A DNA stretch of 64,000 bases from contig NZ_CP042433.1 in NCBI RefSeq assembly GCF_007970805.1, positions 3,906,001-3,970,000 of the forward strand, given 5' to 3'. Origin of the DNA: Flavisolibacter ginsenosidimutans. GTDB taxonomy: Bacteria; Bacteroidota; Bacteroidia; Chitinophagales; Chitinophagaceae. The notes below the pieces were generated by a model, which was not told where the DNA came from, made no database searches, and saw nothing but the letters and a program-made list of their open reading frames with translations. A program made the translations under genes and the position numbers. Below are positions 1 to 8,503 of this stretch, one piece after another (the first letter of the stretch is position 1; every line of letters starts with the position of its first letter).

Positions 1-330
1 ATTTTTGCCAAAGCTCTTGGTCATTTCCGCCGCCACTTCGGGTTTCGACATCGTCGCTAATTGCGCTTGAATGAGGCTGTCCATGTTTATGTTCTTGTCT
101 CCGCTGCCCATCGCGATTTGGTTTCGCACTTCGTCCGACATCATGATGCTCTTGACCAGTTCCATCAGTTGCTGCGGGCTGGGATAAAGGGCTACAAAGC
201 CCTTTTCATCGTTAGCGGGCAGCGTGGCAAAAAGCTTTCGCACCATCGTGTCGGGATTGCTTATTTGTGCGTGCAAAACAACAAAACCAAACGAAGCAAA
301 CAGGACGAAGGCAAAACGTTTTAAGAACAT
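1..330 (-). CDS. Secreted protein of unknown function, 3' end outside window
   Basis: The reading frame opens at 330 and runs off the window edge after 110 codons, so the C-terminus is missing. It begins with a hydrophobic signal-like stretch (MFLKRFAFVLFASFGFVVLH, then AQ) and then a region clearly related to the next gene upstream: both contain a 'K.F..L...DEKGF/AFIALYP..QQ' block and an 'INMDSLIQAQL' / 'INIDSLIEVQM' block. The two genes are 10 bp apart on the same strand, so they look like a tandem duplication in one transcript. Export is inferred from the N-terminus. No function is recognised. Confidence 0.75.
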   Translation of the reverse strand, partial: MFLKRFAFVLFASFGFVVLHAQISNPDTMVRKLFATLPANDEKGFVALYPSPQQLMELVKSIMMSDEVRNQIAMGSGDKNINMDSLIQAQLATMSKPEVAAEMTKSFGKN

Positions 331-340
331 TATTTTGGTT

Positions 341-1030
341 TTAAGAGTGAGTATCTTTCTTTTTGGTCTTTGAATTTGAAGGAAGTGTCAGTGAAGGTTG
401 CTCAATATTCCTAGGTCTTTCAGCTTTACGAACGATTTCTTTTATCTCTCCACTAAACCACCCGCCTGCTTGCGGCACGTTTACAAATTTCGCAAACGTC
501 ATTCGATAGTTTACCTTGTTGGAACGAAAATCAACAATTCCCTTCATCGTCTTCATTCCCGCTTGCAGAAGAGATTTGACCTCCGTGTCGGATTTATCGA
601 GAGTGGAATCCAAACTAATAGAAATTAATTCAGCTTCTTGCCACTTTACCCCTTTCTTTTCGCCTTTTTCAATAAACTCGTGGTATAGCTGCGAATATTT
701 TTTTGAAAGTTCTGCCTCTACTTGTGGGGCTGTTACTTGGTTCATTTGAACTTCGATGAGGCTGTCAATATTTATACTGCTGGTTTTCTCATTTGAAGCT
801 AATGCTCCTTTCATTTCGTTTGATTTAAAGGCGTCTTCAATTAGTGGTCGCATAATATACGCAAATTGTTGCCCGTTCGGATACAAAGCGATAAAGGCTT
901 TTTCATCTTGCTGCTTTAAGGATGAGAATAATTTATGAATGAGAGTATCAATGCTTTTTTCCTGTGCATTCAATAATGTTGAGGCAAAGCAAACAAGAAT
1001 TACTAAAGCTAAAATTTTGGTGTATTTCAC
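341..1030 (-). CDS. Secreted protein of unknown function, paralogue of the adjacent gene
   Basis: This 229-residue protein starts with a signal peptide (MKYTKILALVILVCFASTLL, cleavage probably after NAQ). The body is mostly charged and helical with no catalytic motif that I can name; the C-terminal 25 residues are Lys/Ser/Thr rich. It shares several sequence blocks with the truncated gene 10 bp downstream, which supports recent duplication. The HIT-family gene lies 9 bp upstream, so the three could be cotranscribed. The product is likely periplasmic or surface exposed. Function unknown. Confidence 0.8.
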   Translation of the reverse strand: MKYTKILALVILVCFASTLLNAQEKSIDTLIHKLFSSLKQQDEKAFIALYPNGQQFAYIMRPLIEDAFKSNEMKGALASNEKTSSINIDSLIEVQMNQVTAPQVEAELSKKYSQLYHEFIEKGEKKGVKWQEAELISISLDSTLDKSDTEVKSLLQAGMKTMKGIVDFRSNKVNYRMTFAKFVNVPQAGGWFSGEIKEIVRKAERPRNIEQPSLTLPSNSKTKKKDTHS

Positions 1031-1039
1031 TGGGTTAAC

Positions 1040-1432
1040 TTATTTTAATTGAGATAAGATTTTTTCCTGCACCTTCTTTAAGTCATCGTCGCTTGCTTTG
1101 GGTTTGGGTTGCGTAAAGTTTAAATCGTTGGATGAATTAATCGGGATGAGATGCACGTGTGCGTGAGGAACTTCGAGGCCGATAACGGAGATGCCGCAAC
1201 GGTTGCAACGAAAGGCTTTTTCAATCGCCTTTGCAACGGGCTTTGCAAACACCAACAGTTCTGATAAGTACTCATCGCCCAAATCAAAAAGATTGTCCAC
1301 TTCGGTTTTGGGCACAACAAGCGTATGGCCTTCACGAAGCGGAAACACGTCGAGAAAGGCGTAGAATTTATCGCTTTCGGCTATTTTGTACGAAGGAATT
1401 TCGCCGTTGATGATTTTGGAAAAAAGCGTCAT
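1040..1432 (-). CDS. HIT family (histidine triad) nucleotide hydrolase
   Basis: The 130-residue protein has the family length. The histidine triad HAHVHLIP lies near residue 90, and the N-terminal block with SKIINGEIPSYKI and 'GHTLVVPK' is typical of the Hint/HinT branch. Family members hydrolyse purine nucleoside phosphoramidates or related AMP conjugates in the cytoplasm. The physiological substrate here cannot be told. Downstream are the two secreted paralogues; upstream, past an inverted repeat, lies greA on the same strand. Confidence 0.92.
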   Translation of the reverse strand: MTLFSKIINGEIPSYKIAESDKFYAFLDVFPLREGHTLVVPKTEVDNLFDLGDEYLSELLVFAKPVAKAIEKAFRCNRCGISVIGLEVPHAHVHLIPINSSNDLNFTQPKPKASDDDLKKVQEKILSQLK

Positions 1433-1436
1433 GGAT

Positions 1437-1556
1437 GATTGGTTGACTGGTTGATTTGTTGATTGGTTGGCTGGTAAATCGGTAGTTGGTCTGTTGCGTA
1501 AAATGAGGCGAAGATTTGGAGGAGGAATGAATCAATCAACCAATCAACCAGTCAAC
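1437..1556. repeat. Word-type inverted repeat, GTTGATTG vocabulary
   Basis: The left arm (1437-1474) is made of reiterated words such as GATTGGTTGACTGGTTGATT; the right arm (1527-1556) carries the reverse complement. A 15-bp perfect match pairs 1442-1456 with 1542-1556. The element fills the gap between the HIT gene and greA and ends four bases before the greA stop. The same vocabulary returns at 14409-14484 and 60512-60590. Confidence 0.8.
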
Positions 1557-1559
1557 TTG

Positions 1560-2027
1560 CTAAACTGTGATCTCTTCCACTTTAAATTTCAGCAAGCCTG
1601 CGGGCACGGTCACTTCGGCCACGTCGCCCACAACTTTGCCCAAAAGTCCTCTGCCAATGGGTGAGGTCACAGAAATCTTTCCGGCTTTGAGGTCGGCTTC
1701 TTTTTCCGAAACAATTTGATAGGTCACTACCTTTTTTGTACCAAGGTTGGTGAGCTTTACTTTGGTGAGAATGGAAACCTTGCTCGTGTCCACAGAGGCT
1801 TGGTCAATGATGCGGGCCTGGGATACCTGGCCTTCCAATTGTGCAATCTTGGCTTCCAAAATTCCTTGTGCTTCCTTGGCGGCATCGTACTCGGCGTTTT
1901 CCTTCAGGTCGCCTTTTTCACGGGCTTCGGCAATAGCCCGCGCCGCTGCCGGACGCTCAACGCCTTTCTTGTACTGCAGTTCGGCCTTCATGGCTTCCAA
2001 CGTCTCCTTTGTCACGTACTGTATCAT
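1560..2027 (-). CDS. greA: Transcription elongation factor GreA
   Basis: A 155-residue protein starting MIQYVTKETLEAMKAEL, close to the usual 157-158 residues. The N-terminal coiled coil carries the acidic tip region (GDLKENAEYDAAKEAQ), and the C-terminal FKBP-like domain contains 'VTSPIGRGLLGKVVGD'. GreA enters the RNA polymerase secondary channel and stimulates cleavage of backtracked transcripts. The start at 2027 is chosen because an upstream in-frame ATG at 2096 would add a non-homologous extension. Confidence 0.95.
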   Translation of the reverse strand: MIQYVTKETLEAMKAELQYKKGVERPAAARAIAEAREKGDLKENAEYDAAKEAQGILEAKIAQLEGQVSQARIIDQASVDTSKVSILTKVKLTNLGTKKVVTYQIVSEKEADLKAGKISVTSPIGRGLLGKVVGDVAEVTVPAGLLKFKVEEITV

Positions 2028-2060
2028 ACTGAACGGGTTTAGATAGAAATGAAAAAAATA

Positions 2061-2085
2061 GCAACGCCCCTTTTTGAGGCGTTGC
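2061..2085 (-). terminator. Rho-independent terminator downstream of the dehydrogenase
   Basis: GCAACGCC (2061-2068) pairs with GGCGTTGC (2078-2085). Read on the minus strand the hairpin is followed by a T-rich run, so it terminates the dehydrogenase transcript just before greA begins. Confidence 0.75.
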
Positions 2086-2111
2086 CAGTAAAGCAAATAT
2101 AAAAGAAAAAC

Positions 2112-3041
2112 TTATCGCTCCGCCAAGCCCAGTTTTTCCAAAAGTACGGCGGCCATGCGCCGGTAGGCCTCTGCGCTGTAGCCCGCAATGTGCGGTGTGA
2201 CGACGACATTGGGCTGCGATGTCAGGAAAGCCAATTGCTCTTTTTCTGTTTCGTTGTACGAAGAAAGCTTTTCGTTTTCCAACACGTCGAGACCCGCGCC
2301 GGCGATTGTTTTATTCTTCAACGCATTGATGACGGCTGCTGTGTCTGTAACGGCGCCGCGGCAAGTGGTGAGAAAGAAAGGTTGTTTTTTAAAACGGTTG
2401 AAAAATTCGTCGTTCGCGAAATGATAGGTTTCATCGGTAAGCGGAATGTGAAGGCTAACGACATCGGCGCTTTCGAAAATTTCTTCAAGGCTTGCTTCTT
2501 TTACGTAACCTTGACTAAACCCTTTTTTGTATTTGTCGCAGGCCAAAACGGTTACATCAAAGCCGGCAAGCCGTTTGGCAAATTGCGAACCCGTATTGCC
2601 GTAACCGATGATGCCCACGGTTTTTCCACTGAGTTCAAGGCCGCGGTTTTCGGCGCGAAGCCACTTGCCTTCTTTTACTTCGTTAAATGACCGCGAGATG
2701 TTGTTCATAAGGTTCAGCAGCAAACCCAAGGCATGTTCGGCCACGGCGTTGCGGTTGCCTTCGGGTGTACTGATGAGGCGAATGCCTCTTTGTTCGGCGT
2801 ACGTTTCATCAATCAATTCCATGCCGCTGCCCAGGCGTCCAATCCATTTAAGCGAAGTAGCGGCATCGAGCAGGGCTTTATCAATTTTTGTTCGCGTGGT
2901 CAGTACAAGGCCGTCCACATCAGCGATGATGGTTTTTAATTCATCGTAGGTGATGGCCGGACGATAAGCCACGTCGTAACCGTGACGCATGAAGGTTTCA
3001 AGGAGGATTTCGTGAACGGGAGCGGCGATGATGATTTTCAT
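2112..3041 (-). CDS. D-isomer-specific 2-hydroxyacid dehydrogenase
   Basis: The 309-residue protein has the split NAD-binding fold of the phosphoglycerate/hydroxyacid dehydrogenase family: catalytic-domain halves at both ends and a Rossmann motif [12 protein letters not shown] near residue 143. The catalytic Arg lies in TTCRGAVTD (about residue 227) and the catalytic His in [10 protein letters not shown] (about residue 282). It reduces a 2-keto acid or oxidises the D-hydroxy acid; the substrate is not determined. It lacks the ACT regulatory domain of long SerA proteins. The gene stands alone, with a terminator behind it and an inverted repeat in front. Confidence 0.9.
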   Translation of the reverse strand: MKIIIAAPVHEILLETFMRHGYDVAYRPAITYDELKTIIADVDGLVLTTRTKIDKALLDAATSLKWIGRLGSGMELIDETYAEQRGIRLISTPEGNRNAVAEHALGLLLNLMNNISRSFNEVKEGKWLRAENRGLELSGKTVGIIGYGNTGSQFAKRLAGFDVTVLACDKYKKGFSQGYVKEASLEEIFESADVVSLHIPLTDETYHFANDEFFNRFKKQPFFLTTCRGAVTDTAAVINALKNKTIAGAGLDVLENEKLSSYNETEKEQLAFLTSQPNVVVTPHIAGYSAEAYRRMAAVLLEKLGLAER

Positions 3042-3049
3042 GTTTATTA

Positions 3050-3175
3050 GATGACTGATGACAGATGGCAGATGACGGCGTTGAAAATGTTGGCCGTTGG
3101 CCGAGAGAACGTTAGATAGCGGCCAACGAACAACGGCAAACTACTGCCATCCGTCATCTGCCATCTGTCATCTTG
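3050..3175. repeat. Nested word-type inverted repeat overlapping the ksgA 3' end
   Basis: A perfect 22-bp inverted repeat pairs 3057-3078 with 3151-3172, built from words like GATGACAGATGGCAGATGAC. Inside it lies a second set of arms with a different vocabulary (GTTGGCCGTTG near 3089, its complement at 3119-3138). The right outer arm overlaps the last codons and the stop codon of ksgA. Confidence 0.85.
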
Positions 3176-3915
3176 TAGCTTAATAGAGCAAAATCTTCGA
3201 TGCTTAGTTGCTCGGCGCGTTTGTCAAATATTTTTTCCTGCAAAACTTCGGAAGTAAACAAGCTTTTGCAGGCGTTGCGCAGGGTTTTTCGCCGTTGGTT
3301 GAAAGCTGTTTTTACCAAATTAAAAAAGAACCTTCTGCTTTTGATGTCCAGCCTCTCTTTTCTTGGCGTAAGCCGAATGACACCGCTTTTGACTTTGGGC
3401 GGCGGATTGAAACTGTTCTCGCTCACGTCGAATAAATATTCAACGTTGTAAAAAGCCTGCACCAAAACCGACGTAACGCCGTACACTTTGTTGCCTTCTT
3501 TTGCCGCCACACGCTGCGCCACTTCTTTTTGAAACATGCCCACAACACAAGGCACATCTTCGTGCCATTCTAATATTTTAAAAAGAATTTGGGTAGAGAT
3601 GTTGTACGGAAAATTGCCAACCACCGTAAAGGCTTCAGCAAAAGGCTTGTCAATGTCGAGAAAACTTTGGTGGATGATTTTGTCTTCAAGCGCCGGGTAG
3701 GTTTTTTTAAGGAAGACAACTTTTTCGTCGTCTACTTCAACGGCCTTGAAATTTATGTTGGGCAATTGAAGAAGATACTTCGTCAGCGCACCGCCGCCCG
3801 GACCGACTTCCAGCAAATTGTTGAAAGAGCATTTCGTAAGCTCTTCCACAATGCGCCGGCAAATGTTTTCGTCTTTTAAAAAATGCTGTCCCAGCGATTT
3901 TTTGAGGGTGTACAT
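3154..3915 (-). CDS. ksgA: 16S rRNA (adenine(1518)-N(6)/adenine(1519)-N(6))-dimethyltransferase
   Basis: A 253-residue KsgA/RsmA protein. The N-terminus has KKSLGQHFL; the SAM-binding motif LLEVGPGGGALT follows near residue 36, and the catalytic motif VGNFPYNIS near residue 100. It dimethylates two adjacent adenines in helix 45 of 16S rRNA during small-subunit assembly. The last residues (YKMTDGR and stop) are encoded by the arm of the adjoining inverted repeat, so the natural C-terminus has been rewritten by that element. The gene is divergent from pdxA. Confidence 0.95.
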   Translation of the reverse strand: MYTLKKSLGQHFLKDENICRRIVEELTKCSFNNLLEVGPGGGALTKYLLQLPNINFKAVEVDDEKVVFLKKTYPALEDKIIHQSFLDIDKPFAEAFTVVGNFPYNISTQILFKILEWHEDVPCVVGMFQKEVAQRVAAKEGNKVYGVTSVLVQAFYNVEYLFDVSENSFNPPPKVKSGVIRLTPRKERLDIKSRRFFFNLVKTAFNQRRKTLRNACKSLFTSEVLQEKIFDKRAEQLSIEDFALLSYKMTDGR

Positions 3916-3920
3916 GAAAC

Positions 3921-4025
3921 AAATGTAAAACCGCAGAACGCAAAATCTAAAATTGTAAAACGCTGCCGCTATGGATGCGGTTCTTCTTTTGCATTCTGCA
4001 TTTTAGATTTTACATTCTACATTTT
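3921..4025. repeat. Word-type inverted repeat, AATCTAAAAT/TGTAAAA vocabulary
   Basis: Left arm words (AAATGTAAAAC, CAAAATCTAAAATTGTAAAA) at 3921-3960 are mirrored at 3991-4025 (GCATTTTAGATTTTACATTC). The perfect core pairs 3942-3953 with 4000-4011. It occupies the divergent ksgA/pdxA gap. The same words occur upstream of icmF at 45485-45590. Confidence 0.75.
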
Positions 4026-4035
4026 CTCCCTTTTG

Positions 4036-4043
4036 TACATTCG
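4036..4043 (+). promoter_or_regulatory. Putative pdxA -7 box (TACATTCG)
   Basis: TACATTCG resembles the Bacteroidota -7 element TAnnTTTG and ends only five bases before the pdxA ATG, so the transcript would be nearly leaderless. No good -33 TTTG was found at the expected distance. Confidence 0.45.
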
Positions 4044-4048
4044 CCCCT

Positions 4049-5131
4049 ATGAGCACAACCGCAAAACCCGTCATTGGCATCAGTGTTGGCGACATTAACG
4101 GCATCGGTCCCGAAGTCATCATCAAAACTTTTTCCGACCACCGGCTTTTGGAGCATTGCACGCCGGTGATTTTCGGTTCGGCAAAGCTTTTAAATTTTTA
4201 CCGCAAGGCCGTGGGCGATGCGCATTTTAATTACCAGGCGGTGAAGGATTTTTCCCGCATCGGGCCCAAGCAGATCAACCTCATTCACTGCTGGGAAGAG
4301 GAAGTGGTCATCAACCCCGGCCAACTGAGCGAAGCCGGCGGTAAGTACGCGGTGAAGTCTTTGCTGATGGCGGCAGATGCGCTCAAGGCCGGACACATTC
4401 AGGGTTTGGTGACGGCGCCCATTCACAAAAAAAACGTGCAGGGCGATGACTTTCGTTACACGGGTCACACACCTTTTTTAAAAGACGTGGACGGCGCCAA
4501 AGACGTGTTGATGATTCTTTACCAAGACAATCTTCGTGTGGCTTTGGTAACGGAACATTTGCCCATCAAGGACGTGCCACAAAGCATCACCAAAGAAATT
4601 ATTCTTTCCAAACTAAACCTGCTAAACCAAAGCCTGCGCCGCGACTTTGGCATTGACAAACCAAAGATTGCCGTGTTGGGATTGAACCCGCACGCAGGCG
4701 ACGAAGGTCTGATTGGCGACGAAGAAGAAAAGATAATTATCCCGGCCATTAAGGAAGCGAAAAACAAAATGATGGTGTTTGGCCCGTTCAGCGCCGATGC
4801 TTTTTTTGCGCGGGCCAGCTATACAAAATTTGATGCGGTATTGGCCATGTACCACGACCAGGGACTGGTGCCGTTTAAAACCATCGCAGGTGGTGGTGGC
4901 GTGAATTATTCAGCCGGATTAAGTTTTGTGCGCACCTCGCCCGATCACGGAACGGCCTTTGACATTGCGGGCAAGAACGAAGCCGATTCAACGTCCTTTA
5001 CAACGGCGGTGTTTGAATGCATTGACATCATTAACCGCCGCCGCGATTACGAAGACCGCACAAAAAATCCACTGCGAAAAATAACGGCGGAGGTGTTGAG
5101 GAATGTGGTGGACGAGAGGATTGAGGAGTAG
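4049..5131 (+). CDS. pdxA: 4-hydroxythreonine-4-phosphate dehydrogenase PdxA
   Basis: The 360-residue protein starts with 'KPVIGISVGDINGIGPEVI', a PdxA signature. Metal-ligand histidines can be seen in 'TGHTPFL' and in AMYHDQGLVPFK near residue 270, and a third lies in 'SPDHGTAFDIAG'. PdxA oxidises 4-phosphohydroxy-L-threonine in the DXP-dependent branch of pyridoxal phosphate synthesis. It is slightly longer than the usual 330 residues. A second vitamin-B6 gene, pdxH, is at 59.9 kb. pdxA is monocistronic and ends at a shared terminator. Confidence 0.95.
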   Translation: MSTTAKPVIGISVGDINGIGPEVIIKTFSDHRLLEHCTPVIFGSAKLLNFYRKAVGDAHFNYQAVKDFSRIGPKQINLIHCWEEEVVINPGQLSEAGGKYAVKSLLMAADALKAGHIQGLVTAPIHKKNVQGDDFRYTGHTPFLKDVDGAKDVLMILYQDNLRVALVTEHLPIKDVPQSITKEIILSKLNLLNQSLRRDFGIDKPKIAVLGLNPHAGDEGLIGDEEEKIIIPAIKEAKNKMMVFGPFSADAFFARASYTKFDAVLAMYHDQGLVPFKTIAGGGGVNYSAGLSFVRTSPDHGTAFDIAGKNEADSTSFTTAVFECIDIINRRRDYEDRTKNPLRKITAEVLRNVVDERIEE

Positions 5132-5159
5132 TTGTTATCACCACAAAGAATACTAAACA

Positions 5160-5184
5160 AAAACCCCGGTGTTAACCGGGGTTT
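5160..5184. terminator. Bidirectional terminator between pdxA and the S41 protease
   Basis: AAACCCCGGT (5161-5170) pairs with ACCGGGGTTT (5175-5184) around a four-base loop, with A and T runs on either side. It lies between convergent genes and can serve both. Confidence 0.85.
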
Positions 5185-5191
5185 TCTGTTG

Positions 5192-8100
5192 TTATATCTT
5201 CTTCCCTTTTTTAATCTCTTCCAACATCTCTTTCACCGCTCTTTCCAACTGCGGGTCTTTTCCGCTTAACACCGATTTGTAATCGTTCTGCACTTTAATG
5301 TCCGGTTCGAGTTGCAGGTTCTCCGTTGGACGACCTTCTTTGCCGATGGTGGCAATCATCGGAATGCCAAACACAATCGTCGGGTCAATCTGCGTTTCCC
5401 ACCAAACGGCAGTACCTGTTCCGGCCACGGGCATCCCAATCAATTTGCCTATGCCCAATTGATGATAAGCATACGGGAAGATGAAGGCATCGGAATAGTT
5501 GCTTTCGCTCATGAGCACCGTTGAAGGCGCTGTCCATTTGTTGCGCGGCTCACCCGATGTTGCAATGGCGCCTTGCGGCGAGAAGTCGAGATATTTTTTT
5601 CCGCTTAAGAACGTCACCAAATCATCGTGCAGCCAGCCGCCGCCGTTGAAGCGTGTGTCAACAATCAGGGCTTCTTTGCCCGCAGCTTTGCCCAGCGCTT
5701 CTTCGTACACCGTGCGGTAGCTGTTGTCGTTCATGCCCTGAATGTGAATGTAACCAACCTTGCCACCGGAAAGTTCTTCAACCTTTTTGCGGTTGTTGTT
5801 CACCCAGCGTTGGTACAACAGGGCCTGTTCTTCGCCTTGCGAGATGGGCTTTGTTGTTTCGTCCCAACGTTGCTTCGTTTCAGGATCGTACAAACTCAAA
5901 AGAACGTTCTTGCCGGTTTGACGATTGAGCATGCGGGACCAGTCCATGTTTTCAACGATTTCTTCACCGTTGATTTTTTCGATTACCACGCCTTTTTTGA
6001 TTTTGGTTTTCGCGTTGGTGAAAGGACCGTTCTCAATTACCTCCATCACTTTTACGCCGTTGCCATCATAGGTTTCGTCGTACAACAAACCGAGAGAAGC
6101 CGTGGCATCGCCGGTTTGCGGGCCGCCCGCTGCAGCCGGCGAATAACGTCCGCCAGTATGCGAGGCGTTTAACTCGCCCAAGAACTCACTCAACAATTCC
6201 TGGAAATCGTAGTTGTTGTTGATGTGCGGCAGAAACTTGGCGTACTCGCTGTGAAAGCCAGCCCAGTCAATGCCGTGAATTTTCGGATCGTAAAATTTCT
6301 TGGCTACCTGACGGAAGGCATGATCGAAAATGTATTCACGTTCTTTGTCGGCACGCAACACCATTTCACCATTTACAACGACGGGTGCAATGCGGCCACT
6401 TTCGGCATCTACTTTCACGATCTTACCGTCGCTTACCACAAACAAACTTTTGCCGTCTTTTGATACATCCATGCCACCGGGGCCGCCGTCCATTTTTGCA
6501 ATGAGCTTTGTTTCTTTTGTACGCGGATTGGTCATCCACAGATCATAACCTTTCTCCATGCGGGCAATGAAGTAGAGCTTCTCGCCATCGTTGCTCAGCA
6601 TGTAATCCGAAATGTTTCCGGAGTTGATGGTGAGGCGAAGTTTGCGGTTGTCAAGTCCTTCCAGATTTGGCTCCCATCCTTTTTTCGGCGGAGCAATTTT
6701 GTTGGATGTGTCTTTCTTCGCTTCTTCTTTTTCCTTGTCTTCTCTTTCTTTCGCCAGCGCAAATTCATCCTTCGTCAGTTTGAATTTGTCGTACGCTTCC
6801 TGGTCGAAGAACATCGCGTAAACGTCCACTTCTCTTGCGCCTTGAAAAGCCAGTGGCTTCTTTCCATCGCGGTCTGTTGTCCACAACAAAGCCTTGCCGC
6901 CGAAAGCCCATTTCGGTTGGCCGTCGAAGAAGCCGCTTTGCGTAAGGTTCTTGCGTTCGCCGCTGCCATCAGCCTTCATCATCGCTACTTCCGATGAGCC
7001 CCAACGACCTTCGGCTGAGTTGAACGTAATCCATTTACCATCAGGCGACCATTGGTAATATTGATCACCGTCGGCATAAGAAAAGTTTACGCCTTTCGGA
7101 ACGATGGTGCGGCTTTTTTTCGAAGCAAGATTATAAACCTTCAATACGTTTCGCTCTTCGAGATAAGCAATCTCTTTTCCGTCGGGCGAAACTTCAGGTT
7201 GAAATTCATCAGCCTCGGTCGCAATCACCGGTTCTTCTTTCACGACGGTTGACGTGTAGAAATAAGGTTCTTCTTTTCTTTCAATCGTTGCTTTGTAAAT
7301 GTCCCAACTGTTGCCGCGTTCCGATGCATAATAAAGCGTTCTGCCATCGGGGCTGAATTCAACGGTGCGTTCCTGTTGTGGCGTGTTGGTAATGCGTTTG
7401 GTGATGCCGCCTTCAACCGAGGTCACAAACACTTCGCCGCGCACAACGAAAGCAATTTCTTTTCCGTTTGGTGATAGGGCTGTTTGCGTCACACCGGTAT
7501 TAACGGGCAGAATTTTTTCATCGCGACCGCGAGTATCGGTGTTCACGATAACCGAAATTTTTTGCGGTGCACCGCCGTCTTTCATCGTGTACAATTCGCC
7601 GTCGTACGTGAAGCACAAAGTGCCATCAGCCGAACGCGAAAGATGACGCACGGGATGCGTTTTCATTTTCGAAACCTGTGTTACCGAAGCATTGCCGCCA
7701 ACAACGGCTTTATAAATGTTTTGCGAGCCGTCCTTTTCGCTCAGGTAATAAACGGTGTTGTCATCGCCGCCCCAAACCGGTTCGCGGTCTTCGCCTTCGT
7801 AATTCGATATTTGAACGTATTCGTCCTTCTTGATGTCGTACATCCAGATATCTCTCGTCACCGCCGACGTGTGGTGCTTGCGGGCCGCGTCTTCGTAACC
7901 TTTTCTATCCTGGAAAATAATCTTGTCACCTTTTGAATTGTAATGCGCAAACTCCGCACCGGCCGAATTAAACATCACCGAACGTCCGCCGGTAACGGGC
8001 ACTTTGTACAGCTTCTGAAACAGGCTGCGTTGCGGAAAACGTGCGGAGGTGTAAACGTCGTTGCGTGTTGTGCCGAATAAAACCGATTTGCCATCGGGTG

Positions 8101-8446
8101 TGAAATCATAGGGATAATCAGCAGCGGAGTTGAACGTCAAACGCTTTGCATCGCCGCCGGTGGCAGGCATCACAAACACATCAAAATTGCCAAAGCGGTC
8201 GGAGGCAAAGGCCAGCCATTTTCCGTCCTTGCTCCACACGGGCATGAAGTCGTAGGCTTCGTGAACGGTGAGCGGCACGGCTTCGCCGCCCGATGACGGC
8301 ACTTTGTACAAGTCGCCTTTGTAACTGAACACAATGGTCTTGCCGTCGGGTGAAATGGCGGGATAACGAATCCACAACGCGTTGTTTTGTGCAAAGCCCG
8401 ATGCGCTCAAAAGTAGGGCCGCCGCAAAAAGCAGTCTTCTCTTCAT
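5192..8446 (-). CDS. Secreted tricorn-like S41 family protease with PDZ domain
   Basis: A 1084-residue protein starting MKRRLLFAAALLLSASGFAQ, a clear signal peptide; this decides the start at 8446 rather than an upstream ATG. The N-terminal half has repeated PD40/WD40-like beta-propeller blades ('ISPDGKTIVFSYKGDLY', 'FSPDGRTLYY', 'VSPDGKEIAYLEE'). A helical domain, a PDZ domain (GVKVMEVIENGPF...) and an S41 serine-protease domain follow. The likely nucleophile is Ser in SESNYSDAF. The layout matches tricorn protease homologues, which degrade oligopeptides. The signal peptide suggests a periplasmic role. The M23 gene is divergent, 57 bp away. Confidence 0.93.
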   Translation of the reverse strand: MKRRLLFAAALLLSASGFAQNNALWIRYPAISPDGKTIVFSYKGDLYKVPSSGGEAVPLTVHEAYDFMPVWSKDGKWLAFASDRFGNFDVFVMPATGGDAKRLTFNSAADYPYDFTPDGKSVLFGTTRNDVYTSARFPQRSLFQKLYKVPVTGGRSVMFNSAGAEFAHYNSKGDKIIFQDRKGYEDAARKHHTSAVTRDIWMYDIKKDEYVQISNYEGEDREPVWGGDDNTVYYLSEKDGSQNIYKAVVGGNASVTQVSKMKTHPVRHLSRSADGTLCFTYDGELYTMKDGGAPQKISVIVNTDTRGRDEKILPVNTGVTQTALSPNGKEIAFVVRGEVFVTSVEGGITKRITNTPQQERTVEFSPDGRTLYYASERGNSWDIYKATIERKEEPYFYTSTVVKEEPVIATEADEFQPEVSPDGKEIAYLEERNVLKVYNLASKKSRTIVPKGVNFSYADGDQYYQWSPDGKWITFNSAEGRWGSSEVAMMKADGSGERKNLTQSGFFDGQPKWAFGGKALLWTTDRDGKKPLAFQGAREVDVYAMFFDQEAYDKFKLTKDEFALAKEREDKEKEEAKKDTSNKIAPPKKGWEPNLEGLDNRKLRLTINSGNISDYMLSNDGEKLYFIARMEKGYDLWMTNPRTKETKLIAKMDGGPGGMDVSKDGKSLFVVSDGKIVKVDAESGRIAPVVVNGEMVLRADKEREYIFDHAFRQVAKKFYDPKIHGIDWAGFHSEYAKFLPHINNNYDFQELLSEFLGELNASHTGGRYSPAAAGGPQTGDATASLGLLYDETYDGNGVKVMEVIENGPFTNAKTKIKKGVVIEKINGEEIVENMDWSRMLNRQTGKNVLLSLYDPETKQRWDETTKPISQGEEQALLYQRWVNNNRKKVEELSGGKVGYIHIQGMNDNSYRTVYEEALGKAAGKEALIVDTRFNGGGWLHDDLVTFLSGKKYLDFSPQGAIATSGEPRNKWTAPSTVLMSESNYSDAFIFPYAYHQLGIGKLIGMPVAGTGTAVWWETQIDPTIVFGIPMIATIGKEGRPTENLQLEPDIKVQNDYKSVLSGKDPQLERAVKEMLEEIKKGKKI

Positions 8447-8503
8447 GGTGTATTGTTTAGTTTTGAAATTAGGAGAACGCACTAAAGTTATTGAAGAGCA
8501 AAC

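Noticed and set aside
1437..1556. Word repeats considered as a CRISPR array
   Set aside because: Units are 6-10 nt, without regular 25-40 nt repeats or unique spacers, and the arms are inverted; no cas genes are present.
5627..6172. A 181-codon open frame on the plus strand
   Set aside because: It lies wholly antisense to the S41 protease and its translation has no recognisable domain; it is a by-product of codon bias in the real gene.
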